A DNA stretch of 64,000 nucleotides, taken from assembly GCA_947259195.1 (NCBI GenBank), contig CAMYLC010000034.1:1-64000 (forward strand), given 5' to 3'. Each line of letters opens with the position of its first letter. Positions within the stretch are counted from its first letter, which is position 1. The notes under the pieces were generated by a model, which saw only the letters and a list, made by a program, of their open reading frames with translations, was not told the origin of the DNA and searched no databases. Of this stretch, positions 35,023 through 42,933 are shown piece by piece. Both the position numbers and the translations under genes were made by a program. Source of the DNA: Thermoanaerobaculia bacterium. Its GTDB lineage: Bacteria; Acidobacteriota; Thermoanaerobaculia; Multivoradales; JAHEKO01.

Positions 35023-35100
35023 GACTCGCCAGGTCGTTGCCTGCGGCTTTGCCGCCCAGAGGCTTGGATCTGCCGATTGCCGCATTAGTTGAGGCTGCAC

Positions 35101-35118
35101 TGACAGGTTTCGCTGTCA
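35101..35118. repeat. Short hairpin before a small gene
   Basis: TGACAG (35101-35106), GTTTCG loop, CTGTCA (35113-35118). It lies 20 bases upstream of the next start codon and 80 bases after the giant lipoprotein gene; it could be a regulator site or weak terminator. Confidence 0.35.
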
Positions 35119-35138
35119 TTCGTAAACTCGCTTACGAC

Positions 35139-35597
35139 ATGACCTATGCGATCGACGTCGAGCGAATCTCGATAGGACTGAGAACCCTGCGCGGGGAGTA
35201 CATTGATGCCACGGTCTTTGTCCATCCTGTCGGGCATGCCGACTATCGACCCGAATCCGTCTGGGATCGCATTAACGATCCCGACACCTGGTTTCTGCCG
35301 TGCGAGATCGACGGCGAGAGCCAGCTTGTCCGTTTGTCGTCGATCTCCTACATCGTCATGACGGAGCCTCCACCCGAGGTCGAGTCCCTCGATTCTGTCG
35401 GGGCTATTCGCGCACCAGCAGAGCTGTGGTTGAAGTCGAACGACCGCTTGAAGGGTGAGTTGCTTTACGAAGCTGAGCGCGGGGAAGAGAGGGTCTCGGA
35501 CATGCTCAATCGAAGGAGCGGTCGGTTTCTCGTTCTCGTCGCTGGAGAGACGACCTACTTTGTGCAGTGCGACGCGATTGATCGCGTCAGCCTATAG
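35139..35597 (+). CDS. Conserved small protein of unknown function (152 aa)
   Basis: ATG 35139 (MTYAIDVERI) is chosen because earlier in-frame codons belong to a GC-rich leader with no family look. Visible repeats of a beta-rich motif: YIDATVFVHPVGHADYRPESV, then NDPDTWFLPCEIDGE and LVRLSSISYIVM, and again ELWLKSNDRLKGELLYEAER, RFLVLVAGETTYFVQCDAI. The two halves may be tandem copies of one fold. It ends 7 bases before the PilT-type ATPase start, so it probably works with it. No family recognised. Confidence 0.7.
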   Translation: MTYAIDVERISIGLRTLRGEYIDATVFVHPVGHADYRPESVWDRINDPDTWFLPCEIDGESQLVRLSSISYIVMTEPPPEVESLDSVGAIRAPAELWLKSNDRLKGELLYEAERGEERVSDMLNRRSGRFLVLVAGETTYFVQCDAIDRVSL

Positions 35598-35604
35598 GAG
35601 CTCC

Positions 35605-37128
35605 ATGGCCAGACTGGATCCGTTGCTGCGAGAGCTGGCGAAGCACCCGGAGGGAACCTTGGTTCTCGAACCAGGGAGTCGACCCCACCTGAGCGATAAT
35701 GGCAGCGACCGAGAGGTCTCTCGGACGGTGCTGCTGTCGGAGCACATCAACGCGCTGGTTCGAGAGACATCACCCGACTCGTCGGCAGGTCGGTTCCTCT
35801 ACTCGCTCGATGGGCAGGAATTCGAGTTCAACGTCGTGCAGGCTGACGGTGCCTGCCGGGCGACTATCTCCAGACCTATGGTGGGGCCGGTAGTCGACGC
35901 GACAATCTCCCAACCTCTAGACGCGCCGGTGATCGACGCGCCGGCCCCCGAACCTCGGGACGAGTCACAAGTCGACGTGGCGACCTCCCAACCTCGGGAC
36001 GAGCCAGTAGTCGACTCGACGCTCTCGGCTGGCACCGAGCGACTGCCGGAGATCGCAGAGCTGCTGGATACTCTGATCACCCGAAGTGGGTCGGATCTTC
36101 ACCTGAGCTCGAGACAAAGGCCGCGGATGAGGATCCATGGCGAGCTGCTCCAGCTCGAGCAGTACCTGCCGCCAAAGCCTGACCAACTGCAGGAGCGACT
36201 CTGGAAGGTGACGCCGGAGCGCAATCGCAATGAGTTCCAAGAGGATCACGATACGGATTTCGCCCTGGAGCTGCCCGGCCAGGCACGATTCCGGGTCAAC
36301 CTGTTCAGGGACCGGGCCGGGATCGCGGCGGTCTTTCGGCAGATCCCGTATGAGATTCCGACTTTCGAGGAGCTCGGCCTGCCTGAAGTCTTGCGCTCAT
36401 TTGCTCATCTGTCCAAGGGCTTGGTCCTGGTCACGGGCCCGACCGGCTCGGGTAAGAGCACCACTCTGGCGGCGATTCTCGATTTGATCAACGAGAGCCG
36501 GCCCGATCACGTCATCACCATCGAAGATCCCATCGAGTTCGTCCATTCCTCCAAGCGTAGTTTGATCCACCAGCGAGAACCCGGCGTCCACACGCGCTCG
36601 TTCGGAAAGGCCCTGCGCGCGGCATTGCGCGAGGACCCCGACGTCATCCTGGTCGGAGAGATGCGGGATCTGGAGACGATCTCAATCGCCATCGAGACGG
36701 CAGAGACGGGTCATCTGGTGTTGGGAACCCTCCACACCACAACTGCTCCTTCGACGGTCGAGCGCATAATCGACCAGTTTCCTGGCGATCGTCAGCAGCA
36801 GGTCCGCATGATGCTGGCCGACGGCCTGCGCGCGGTGGTCGCCCAGACACTGCTGAAGAAGATCGACGGTGGCCGCGTGGCTGCTTTCGAGATTCTGATC
36901 TGCACCCCGGCGGTCTCCAATCTGATTCGTGAAGGCAAGACGTTCCAGATTGCCTCGGCCATGCAGACCGGGCGTCAGCTCGGGATGATGACGCAGACCG
37001 ATTCTCTGTATCAGTTGGTGAGCAAGAAGATCGTTACCGCCGAGGAGGCCTACCTCAAGGCGGCAGACAAAGAGGCCCTGGTCAAGAAGCTCGAGGCCGA
37101 CGGTATCAGCGTCCGGATGGCTACCTAG
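35605..37128 (+). CDS. PilT/PilU-type ATPase with N-terminal extension (507 aa)
   Basis: AGGAG lies 4 bases before ATG 35605. Residues 1-90 repeat the style of the gene before it (LDPLLRELAKHPEGTLVLEP, FLYSLDGQEFEFNVVQ). A Pro/Asp-rich repeat linker runs about residues 90-145. From 150 it is a type IV pilus retraction ATPase: SGSDLHLSS, FRVNLFRDR, Walker A GPTGSGKST (about 278-286), ITIEDPIEFVH (Asp box), ALREDPDVILVGEMRD (Walker B) and LVLGTLHTTTA (His box). No other pilus gene lies nearby, so it may drive another T2S/T4P-like machine or an orphan pilus. Confidence 0.88.
   Translation: MARLDPLLRELAKHPEGTLVLEPGSRPHLSDNGSDREVSRTVLLSEHINALVRETSPDSSAGRFLYSLDGQEFEFNVVQADGACRATISRPMVGPVVDATISQPLDAPVIDAPAPEPRDESQVDVATSQPRDEPVVDSTLSAGTERLPEIAELLDTLITRSGSDLHLSSRQRPRMRIHGELLQLEQYLPPKPDQLQERLWKVTPERNRNEFQEDHDTDFALELPGQARFRVNLFRDRAGIAAVFRQIPYEIPTFEELGLPEVLRSFAHLSKGLVLVTGPTGSGKSTTLAAILDLINESRPDHVITIEDPIEFVHSSKRSLIHQREPGVHTRSFGKALRAALREDPDVILVGEMRDLETISIAIETAETGHLVLGTLHTTTAPSTVERIIDQFPGDRQQQVRMMLADGLRAVVAQTLLKKIDGGRVAAFEILICTPAVSNLIREGKTFQIASAMQTGRQLGMMTQTDSLYQLVSKKIVTAEEAYLKAADKEALVKKLEADGISVRMAT
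35872..36030 (+). repeat. In-frame degenerate tandem repeats encoding the ATPase linker
   Basis: Repeated units around GTAGTCGAC...CTCCCAACCTC encode variations of PVVDATISQPLD, PVIDAPAPEPRDE, QVDVATSQPRDE and PVVDSTLS. The unit is about 50-55 bases (17-18 residues) and degenerate. It forms a disordered, acidic, proline-rich tether and could vary in copy number. Confidence 0.65.
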
Positions 37129-37332
37129 CCATTCGGCATGACGGGACATCGACCGAAACCAACCTTTCGAAGAAGCCAGCTAGCTCCCCTCTGGACCGCC
37201 CCACCAGACTAGCAATCGCAGGGCCAGATGCCTGGTTCAGGATGGGGACTGCTACGCCAGGCCGGGATTCGGCTTCGCATTCACCCAGAGTGATCTATAG
37301 TTGAGCCTCAAGAGCTCAGCACCTTTGTCGTC

Positions 37333-38553
37333 ATGACTTGGAAGCTCGAGAGCCGTCGGCGGGGCGAGCAGCATGTCGTCGAGGCCAAGGAAGAGGGGAC
37401 ATCAGTCGCCTACGTCGTCATCGACTCGACGATCAATGGGCGCTCTCGTGGCGGTCTTCGGATCGTCCCTGATCTCAGCGAGGACGAGCTCAGTGTGGCA
37501 GCTCGCGCGATGACGCTGAAATATGGTCTCCTGGGTCTACCGCAGGGAGGAGCCAAGGCGGGGATTCTCGGCAATGGGGAAGCGTCACCCGAGGAGAGAC
37601 GGCGTTTGCTGAGCGAGTTTGCTGCCGTGTTTCGTCCCGATCTGATGCAGCGGACCTATCAACCCGATGCCGATCTGGGTACCCGCGGGGAGGATATCCG
37701 CGAAATGATGTGCTCCCTCGGTCTGCAGGTGAAACACCGAGAGTGGCGCGGGAGGCACTCCGGGCACTTCACTGCGGTGAGTTGTGTGGCAGCCGCCCGG
37801 GCGGCAGTGGAGTGGCGGAAGGGCCAGCTTGCAGGCAGCAAAGTCGCGATCGAGGGCTTCGGAAGTGTGGGCTCTGTGGTGGCCGACCTGCTGAGTCGTG
37901 GCGGTGCAAGGGTCGTGGCGATCTCCACCTCGCAGGGTGCGCTCTACGATCCAGAGGGCCTGAATGTCGATCGACTACAGGCCATGGCGAGGGAGATGGG
38001 CAGCCGAATCGTTAGAGAGTACGACCCCACGCTCACGCTACAACGCCAGGACCTCCCTGAGCTGCCCGTCGACCTGCTTTGTCCCTGTGCACGGCACCAT
38101 TCACTGCACCAGGAGAACGCCTCTCAGATCGTTGCTCCCATGATCTGTCCGGGCGCCAACAATCCTGCCACCCCGGAAGCCGAAGCGACGCTGTTCGATC
38201 GAGGCCACCTCTTTCTTCCCGACTTCGTCTGTAACAGCGGAGGAGTTCTGGGCGGCACGATGGAGTTTGCCGGGATCAGTCTGGAGCAGACAGCGAGTCT
38301 GATCGAGGAGTGGATGGCAAGGATGATTCCGGACCTTCTCGATCAGGCCGAGCGGAGAGGGCAGAGTGTTCGCTCGATCGCAGAGCCGGCCGCCTTGGAG
38401 CGCCACCGTGCGGTGCGGGCCGTAGCGGAGAACCCGTCTCTTGGCTCTCGGTTGATGAGCTTGGCCCTGGAGAGCCATCGGCGTGGCTGGTTGCCGGAGT
38501 CGTTGGTGGGAGCCCTGTCGAAACCATACTTTCGCAGGTCGCTGCGACTATAG
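37333..38553 (+). CDS. Glu/Leu/Phe/Val-type amino-acid dehydrogenase (406 aa)
   Basis: ELFV dehydrogenase fold: SRGGLRIVPDLSEDEL, MTLKYGLLGLPQGGAKAGI (both catalytic/substrate Lys present), YQPDADLGTRGEDI (catalytic Asp), a Rossmann motif VAIEGFGSVGSVVADLL, and CPGANNPATPEAE. Catalyses reversible oxidative deamination between an L-amino acid and its 2-oxo acid with NAD(P). Wording differs from housekeeping glutamate dehydrogenases, so a specialised substrate is likely. First gene of a five-gene operon; the next gene starts within 45 bases. Confidence 0.88.
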   Translation: MTWKLESRRRGEQHVVEAKEEGTSVAYVVIDSTINGRSRGGLRIVPDLSEDELSVAARAMTLKYGLLGLPQGGAKAGILGNGEASPEERRRLLSEFAAVFRPDLMQRTYQPDADLGTRGEDIREMMCSLGLQVKHREWRGRHSGHFTAVSCVAAARAAVEWRKGQLAGSKVAIEGFGSVGSVVADLLSRGGARVVAISTSQGALYDPEGLNVDRLQAMAREMGSRIVREYDPTLTLQRQDLPELPVDLLCPCARHHSLHQENASQIVAPMICPGANNPATPEAEATLFDRGHLFLPDFVCNSGGVLGGTMEFAGISLEQTASLIEEWMARMIPDLLDQAERRGQSVRSIAEPAALERHRAVRAVAENPSLGSRLMSLALESHRRGWLPESLVGALSKPYFRRSLRL

Positions 38554-38595
38554 TCCTCCAAGATAGGGAATCTTCACATGGGGGGAGAAAGATCT

Positions 38596-39153
38596 GTGTC
38601 AGACCGAAGTTTCGAAGAGGTCGTCCTGCAACGCCGCTCGATTCGCTGTTACCAGCACCGGGACGTTCCCGAAGCGATGATCACAGAGATATTGGAGAAG
38701 ACGAGGCAAGCGCCTTCATCTATGAATGGACAGCCCTGGTGTTTTGTCATCGTCCGAGACGCCGAGACCAAGAGGCGGATCAGCGAGCTCAAGAACCATT
38801 TCTGTCCACCTGAGAAGAGGTCTTTCTCGGCCGACTTTCTCTCTCAGGCTCCGGTGATCGTGGTGGTAGGAGTGGATCGCAGCCGATCCTTTGGCCGCGA
38901 GCTGGAGAACGGCGTTCTGGCAACGGCATGGCTGCTGCTGGCAGCGCAAGAACATGGACTCGGCAGCGTCTACCTGTCGGCCTACCAGCCTCACGATCGT
39001 GGCCTTGAAGTAGAGCTCGGCAATCTCCTGCGCTTGCCCGAGGGAGTCCGGCCGGTGACCCTTCTCCCTCTCGGCTATCCGGCCGAGACGCCCTCGACCA
39101 AGCAGCTACGACCACTGACCGAGATGATCCATCATGAGTTCTTCGGCGAGTGA
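38596..39153 (+). CDS. Nitroreductase-family flavoprotein (185 aa)
   Basis: FMN-binding nitroreductase fold: QRRSIRCYQHRDVPEAMI (phosphate-binding Arg), RQAPSSMNGQPWCFVIV, ELENGVLATAWLLLAAQEHGLGSVYL, and LLPLGYPAE. GTG 38596 is preferred (GGGGAG 8-9 bases upstream; protein begins MSDRSFEEVV); ATG 38578 would add six residues. By family knowledge such enzymes use NAD(P)H to reduce or dehydrogenate a substrate; here it probably tailors the cluster product. It overlaps the next gene by 20 bases. Confidence 0.85.
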   Translation: MSDRSFEEVVLQRRSIRCYQHRDVPEAMITEILEKTRQAPSSMNGQPWCFVIVRDAETKRRISELKNHFCPPEKRSFSADFLSQAPVIVVVGVDRSRSFGRELENGVLATAWLLLAAQEHGLGSVYLSAYQPHDRGLEVELGNLLRLPEGVRPVTLLPLGYPAETPSTKQLRPLTEMIHHEFFGE

Positions 39154-40321
39154 GTTTCTGAACGCCATCGATCGGCGTCATAGCCGTGAGCAGAGTGTGG
39201 TTCTGAGGTATCGGAACTGTCTGCGCTTCGAGGAGTCGTCTGCCGACGATGAGGATTTCAAAAGGCTCCTGGACCGTACAAGCATCCGTGAGGGCTTACG
39301 GATCTTTCCGCTCCTTACCTACCGTGACGTCGAGATTCTTGTACTGGATGAGACCTCACTGATGCTCACCCACACCCTGAAGTCGATTGACGGAGCGGTC
39401 ACAATCGCCAGGTCACTGCAGCGAGGGTATCGGAGAGTCGCGTTCGAATCGGGCGGCAACACCGGAACAGCGCTATCCGTCTACGGCAGGCGTGTCGGAT
39501 TGGAGACCTTCTTGGTCGTACCGGGCGAGAATCTCAGCCTATTGGACAGCGCCGCCTTCGAGGCCCCGACCACCCATCTCATAGCAGTGCGCGACCGTGA
39601 ACGCGTGAAGCAAGTGGCCGGTGAGCTCCGCCAGCGTGAGGGGCTCCCCAAGGTGCCGCAGCCCGAATGGCGCCTGGAAGCATCGATGTTCATCGGTAGC
39701 TATCTGCTCGAAGCCATGCTCTCTGGGTTGCAGTTCGACATTCTGGCCCAGACCATCAGTGCTGCCTTCGCCCCTATCGGCATTTTTCGGGTGCTACGCG
39801 AGCATCAAGCCGAATTGGGTCGACTGCCGGGCTTTCTCGGCGTCCAGCAAGCCCCTAATTGCCCCATGTATCGCGCCCTGCGGGGTGCTGAAACCGGCAC
39901 CGGAGCGCGAGAGGGCGAGTCAGAGGTGCGTTCATCTGGGCCACTCCTGACCCGGGTCATGTACGACTCCAGCCCACAAAGCTACGGCACAGTCGACGCG
40001 CTGCGCGGAGTTCTGGATGACACAGGGGGTGACCTGACTCTTGTAGACTCAGCAGAGTTCAGAAGGCTACTGGAGGCGGATTTCGACGGTGCCGGGATTT
40101 TGAGTGTGCTTGGCAAAGCAGGAGTGAACATATTCGTCCGGGATGGAGAGATCGTGGAAACGACGGGCCTGTTGGCTCTCACTGGAGCGCTGAAAGAAAT
40201 CAACGCCGGCCGGATTACAGCTGGCAGCCGAGTCCTGGTATGTCTTACCAGCGGCACGGGTAGACCGGATGGCGCGGTCGTGCCGGAGGTGTGGGCTGAA
40301 GATTGGGTGGCGGAAGGCTGA
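39134..40321 (+). CDS. PLP-dependent fold-type II enzyme, threonine/cysteine-synthase-like (395 aa)
   Basis: THTLKSIDGAVTIARSLQRG carries the candidate PLP Lys; ESGGNTGTALSVYGRRVGLETFLVVP is the phosphate-cradle/Asn region of the cysteine-synthase/threonine-synthase superfamily; VLVCLTSGTGRPDG is the C-terminal pyridine-binding Ser/Gly loop. It has no close resemblance to housekeeping members and an N-terminal 80-residue extension with RYRNCLRFEE. Likely beta- or gamma-replacement or elimination on an amino acid. Its start lies 20 bases inside the nitroreductase gene. Confidence 0.78.
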   Translation: MSSSASEFLNAIDRRHSREQSVVLRYRNCLRFEESSADDEDFKRLLDRTSIREGLRIFPLLTYRDVEILVLDETSLMLTHTLKSIDGAVTIARSLQRGYRRVAFESGGNTGTALSVYGRRVGLETFLVVPGENLSLLDSAAFEAPTTHLIAVRDRERVKQVAGELRQREGLPKVPQPEWRLEASMFIGSYLLEAMLSGLQFDILAQTISAAFAPIGIFRVLREHQAELGRLPGFLGVQQAPNCPMYRALRGAETGTGAREGESEVRSSGPLLTRVMYDSSPQSYGTVDALRGVLDDTGGDLTLVDSAEFRRLLEADFDGAGILSVLGKAGVNIFVRDGEIVETTGLLALTGALKEINAGRITAGSRVLVCLTSGTGRPDGAVVPEVWAEDWVAEG

Positions 40322-40356
40322 CCCGATAGGGGCTTGTCTCCCGAGGAGATCTTCAA

Positions 40357-41337
40357 ATGCCGGAATCAGAGCGCCACATCATTCTGCGAGACTCGACTCT
40401 GAGAGAGGCCATGGACACTCCCGGAGTGTGGTTCGACTTGGCAACCCGCTTGGAGGTCGCCGCAGCGTTGGATCGGCTCGGTGTCGCAGAAGCGGAGGTC
40501 GTCGCGCCAAGCCGCGTCGAAGAGGATCTCGATGTGGTCCGTGCGCTACGGGATGCGTCGGCCGGCCTGCGACTCTCTGGGTTGATCTACGCCTCGTCAC
40601 CTGAATGCAGAAGTGAAGTGGAACAGGCGGCGGTGCTTCTCGATCGGATTGACCTGCTCGTGCCGCTATCGGCCAGGCGTGAACCAGTTTCCCGGCAGGG
40701 CAAGGTATCCGTGATGCTGGAGGCTCTTTCGTGGGCCCTCCAGCACATTGCCGACGTCGGGGTGGGTTTTCCCCACTCCAGTCAAACCGATGGAGACTTC
40801 GTCGTTGACATCGCAGGCCAGGCGGCTGCTGCCGGTGCCGGACGAATCACCTTTTATGACACCAACGGCAGCGCCGAGCCGTTTGGCGTTCGTCAGATAG
40901 TCGGCCGCCTCGTGGGAGAGCTCGACACAGCCGTGATCTTTCATGGTCACAACGACCTCGGGCTGGCCACCGCGAACTCGCTGGCGGCTGTGTTGGCGGG
41001 TGCGACGGTCATCGACGCCACCGTCAATGGACTGGGGGACCGAGCGGGCAATGCCAGCCTCGAGCAGGTGGCGGTGCTTCTCGGACGTGAAGGCTTCGAG
41101 ACCGGCATCGACCTGTCTCAGCTCCGGGCCGTGTCGGAGTTGGTTGCTGCAAGGAGTGGCGTGCCGGTGTCGAACCTCGCCCCGGTAGTGGGGGACTACG
41201 CCTTCGATCACAGATCACCGAGCCATCTGACTGAGCCCGCAGAGTTCGAAGCGTTCACGCCCGACCTGGTGGGCGGAGAGCGCCGCCTGCAGAGAGCGCC
41301 AGCAGGGGCCCACAAACGCGAAGAGTTGGAAGACTGA
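40357..41337 (+). CDS. LeuA/NifV-type carboligase, HMGL-like TIM barrel (326 aa)
   Basis: ILRDSTLREAMDTPGVWF (metal Asp and Arg of the DxxLR motif), VAEAEVVAPSRVEEDL, GVGFPHSSQTD, ITFYDTNGSAEPFGV, VIFHGHNDLGLATANSLAAV (metal His pair near 196-198) and NGLGDRAGNASLEQV. The last motif is of homocitrate/isopropylmalate synthase type, not HMG-CoA lyase. It probably condenses acetyl-CoA with a 2-oxo acid, which would pair well with the amino-acid dehydrogenase. It lacks the C-terminal regulatory domain of LeuA. Confidence 0.85.
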   Translation: MPESERHIILRDSTLREAMDTPGVWFDLATRLEVAAALDRLGVAEAEVVAPSRVEEDLDVVRALRDASAGLRLSGLIYASSPECRSEVEQAAVLLDRIDLLVPLSARREPVSRQGKVSVMLEALSWALQHIADVGVGFPHSSQTDGDFVVDIAGQAAAAGAGRITFYDTNGSAEPFGVRQIVGRLVGELDTAVIFHGHNDLGLATANSLAAVLAGATVIDATVNGLGDRAGNASLEQVAVLLGREGFETGIDLSQLRAVSELVAARSGVPVSNLAPVVGDYAFDHRSPSHLTEPAEFEAFTPDLVGGERRLQRAPAGAHKREELED

Positions 41338-41349
41338 GTCGGGAGCGCC

Positions 41350-42933
41350 ATGGACATCGTACTCTTCAATCCAGCGCCGAGAGCGGGCAAGCAGGTGCAG
41401 CGTCGAGTCGAGCTTCCTTTGAGCCTCCTGTGCACGGCCACCCCACTGGATCGGCTCGGCTACCGAGTCCAGCTCATCGACGAGTTCGCCAATCCGGACT
41501 GGAAGCAGGAGTTGCTGGATGCGATCGAGGAGCGGCCCATCTGTTTCGGGGTCACCTGCATGACGGGACCGCAGATCTGGCATGCGCTCGAAGGATGCAG
41601 GCTGGTGCGCGAACGCCACCCCGATGTGCCGATCGTCTGGGGAGGGGTTCACGCCAGCCTGATGCCACAGCAGACTCTGTCGCATTCCCTTGTCGACATC
41701 GTCGTGGTGGGTGAGGGCGAACAGACGTTTCTGGAATTGGTCAAGGCCTTGGAGTCAGGGACGCCGCTGAGCCGAGTCGCCGGCATCTGCTACAAGGAAG
41801 ATGGAGAGACCCCCGTTGTCTCCGGCACTGAGAGCGCCGAGGCTGAATCGATCCTGCCCGTCCTGAGCTTCCAGGCCGACAGTTCCTGCGCCGGGGGCGC
41901 AGTGGCGAACAACGGCTTCCGGTGGACCGGCGAGCGCCCCTTTGTGAATATGGATGAGCAGCCGCCTCTCTCTTATCACCTGGTCGACATGAGCAAGTAC
42001 CGTCGGCAGCTCTTCGGTATCGATCACGTCAGTTTCAATTCCAGCCGTGGCTGCACCTTCCGCTGCAATTTCTGCTGGGACCCGGTGATGCACAAGCGAC
42101 GCTGGCGAGCGATGCGGCCGGACACAGTGCTCGACCAGTTGCAACGGATCATCACCGATTATGACATTCGCGGATTCCTGTTTACCGACGACCACTTCTT
42201 CATCGACATGAAGCGGGCAAGGGCCATTCTGGAGGCCATCGTTCGTGCCGATCTGGATATCTCCATAAGCAAGCTGCAGATCCGAGCGGACACCATCTGC
42301 AAGATGGACGAGGACTTTTTGGAGCTTCTGGTCAGGGCGAAGGTCAAGCGCCTGACGGTCGGGGTCGAGTCCGGCAGCCAGCGGCTGCTCGAGCTGATCA
42401 AGAAGGACGTGACCGTTGAGCAGGTAGTCGAAGCCAACCGGAAGCTGATCCCCTATCCGATCGTGCCGATCTATTTGTTCATGATGGGACTGCCGTCGGA
42501 GACTCCTGCAGAGCTCGAAGAGAGCATCCAGTTGGCTGTTCAGCTCACGGACGAGAACCCTCGGGCCGTCAAGACCTTCAACATCTATACCCCTTACCCG
42601 GGAACGCAGCTGTACGACGTCTGTGTCGAGTACGGCTTACGCGAGCCTGGGAATCTGGAGGGCTGGGGGTACTTCAATTTTCGGAATGTGGCGGCGGAGT
42701 CGCCATGGCTCCCGGTAGCCACCAAGAAGATGATCACCGCGCTCGATTTCCCTCTGATGTTCCTGGGAAAGGGACACTTCGTCAATCCGTATAAGAAGAC
42801 GAATCCCCTGGTGGTGGCTCTGGCCAAGCTCTATTACCCGGTGGCACGGTATCGCGTCTCCAACCTCGACACCCGCTGGCCCATCGAATCCAAATTTGTC
42901 AAGTCGATGGGCCTGTTCGGCCGACAGGAGTGA
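41350..42933 (+). CDS. B12-binding-domain radical SAM enzyme (527 aa)
   Basis: Residues 1-150 form a cobalamin-binding-like Rossmann domain (IVLFNPAPRAGKQ, CTATPLDRLGYRVQLID, VPIVWGGVHASLMPQQTL, VVVGEGEQTFLELV). The radical SAM cluster motif is SRGCTFRCNFCWDP (CxxxCxxC near 234-241), then FTDDHFFIDMKRA, VGVESGSQRLLELIKK and YLFMMGLPSETPAEL. Members methylate or rearrange unreactive carbons. Last gene of the operon, 12 bases after the synthase. It ends exactly where the convergent DUF2723 gene ends. Confidence 0.9.
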   Translation: MDIVLFNPAPRAGKQVQRRVELPLSLLCTATPLDRLGYRVQLIDEFANPDWKQELLDAIEERPICFGVTCMTGPQIWHALEGCRLVRERHPDVPIVWGGVHASLMPQQTLSHSLVDIVVVGEGEQTFLELVKALESGTPLSRVAGICYKEDGETPVVSGTESAEAESILPVLSFQADSSCAGGAVANNGFRWTGERPFVNMDEQPPLSYHLVDMSKYRRQLFGIDHVSFNSSRGCTFRCNFCWDPVMHKRRWRAMRPDTVLDQLQRIITDYDIRGFLFTDDHFFIDMKRARAILEAIVRADLDISISKLQIRADTICKMDEDFLELLVRAKVKRLTVGVESGSQRLLELIKKDVTVEQVVEANRKLIPYPIVPIYLFMMGLPSETPAELEESIQLAVQLTDENPRAVKTFNIYTPYPGTQLYDVCVEYGLREPGNLEGWGYFNFRNVAAESPWLPVATKKMITALDFPLMFLGKGHFVNPYKKTNPLVVALAKLYYPVARYRVSNLDTRWPIESKFVKSMGLFGRQE

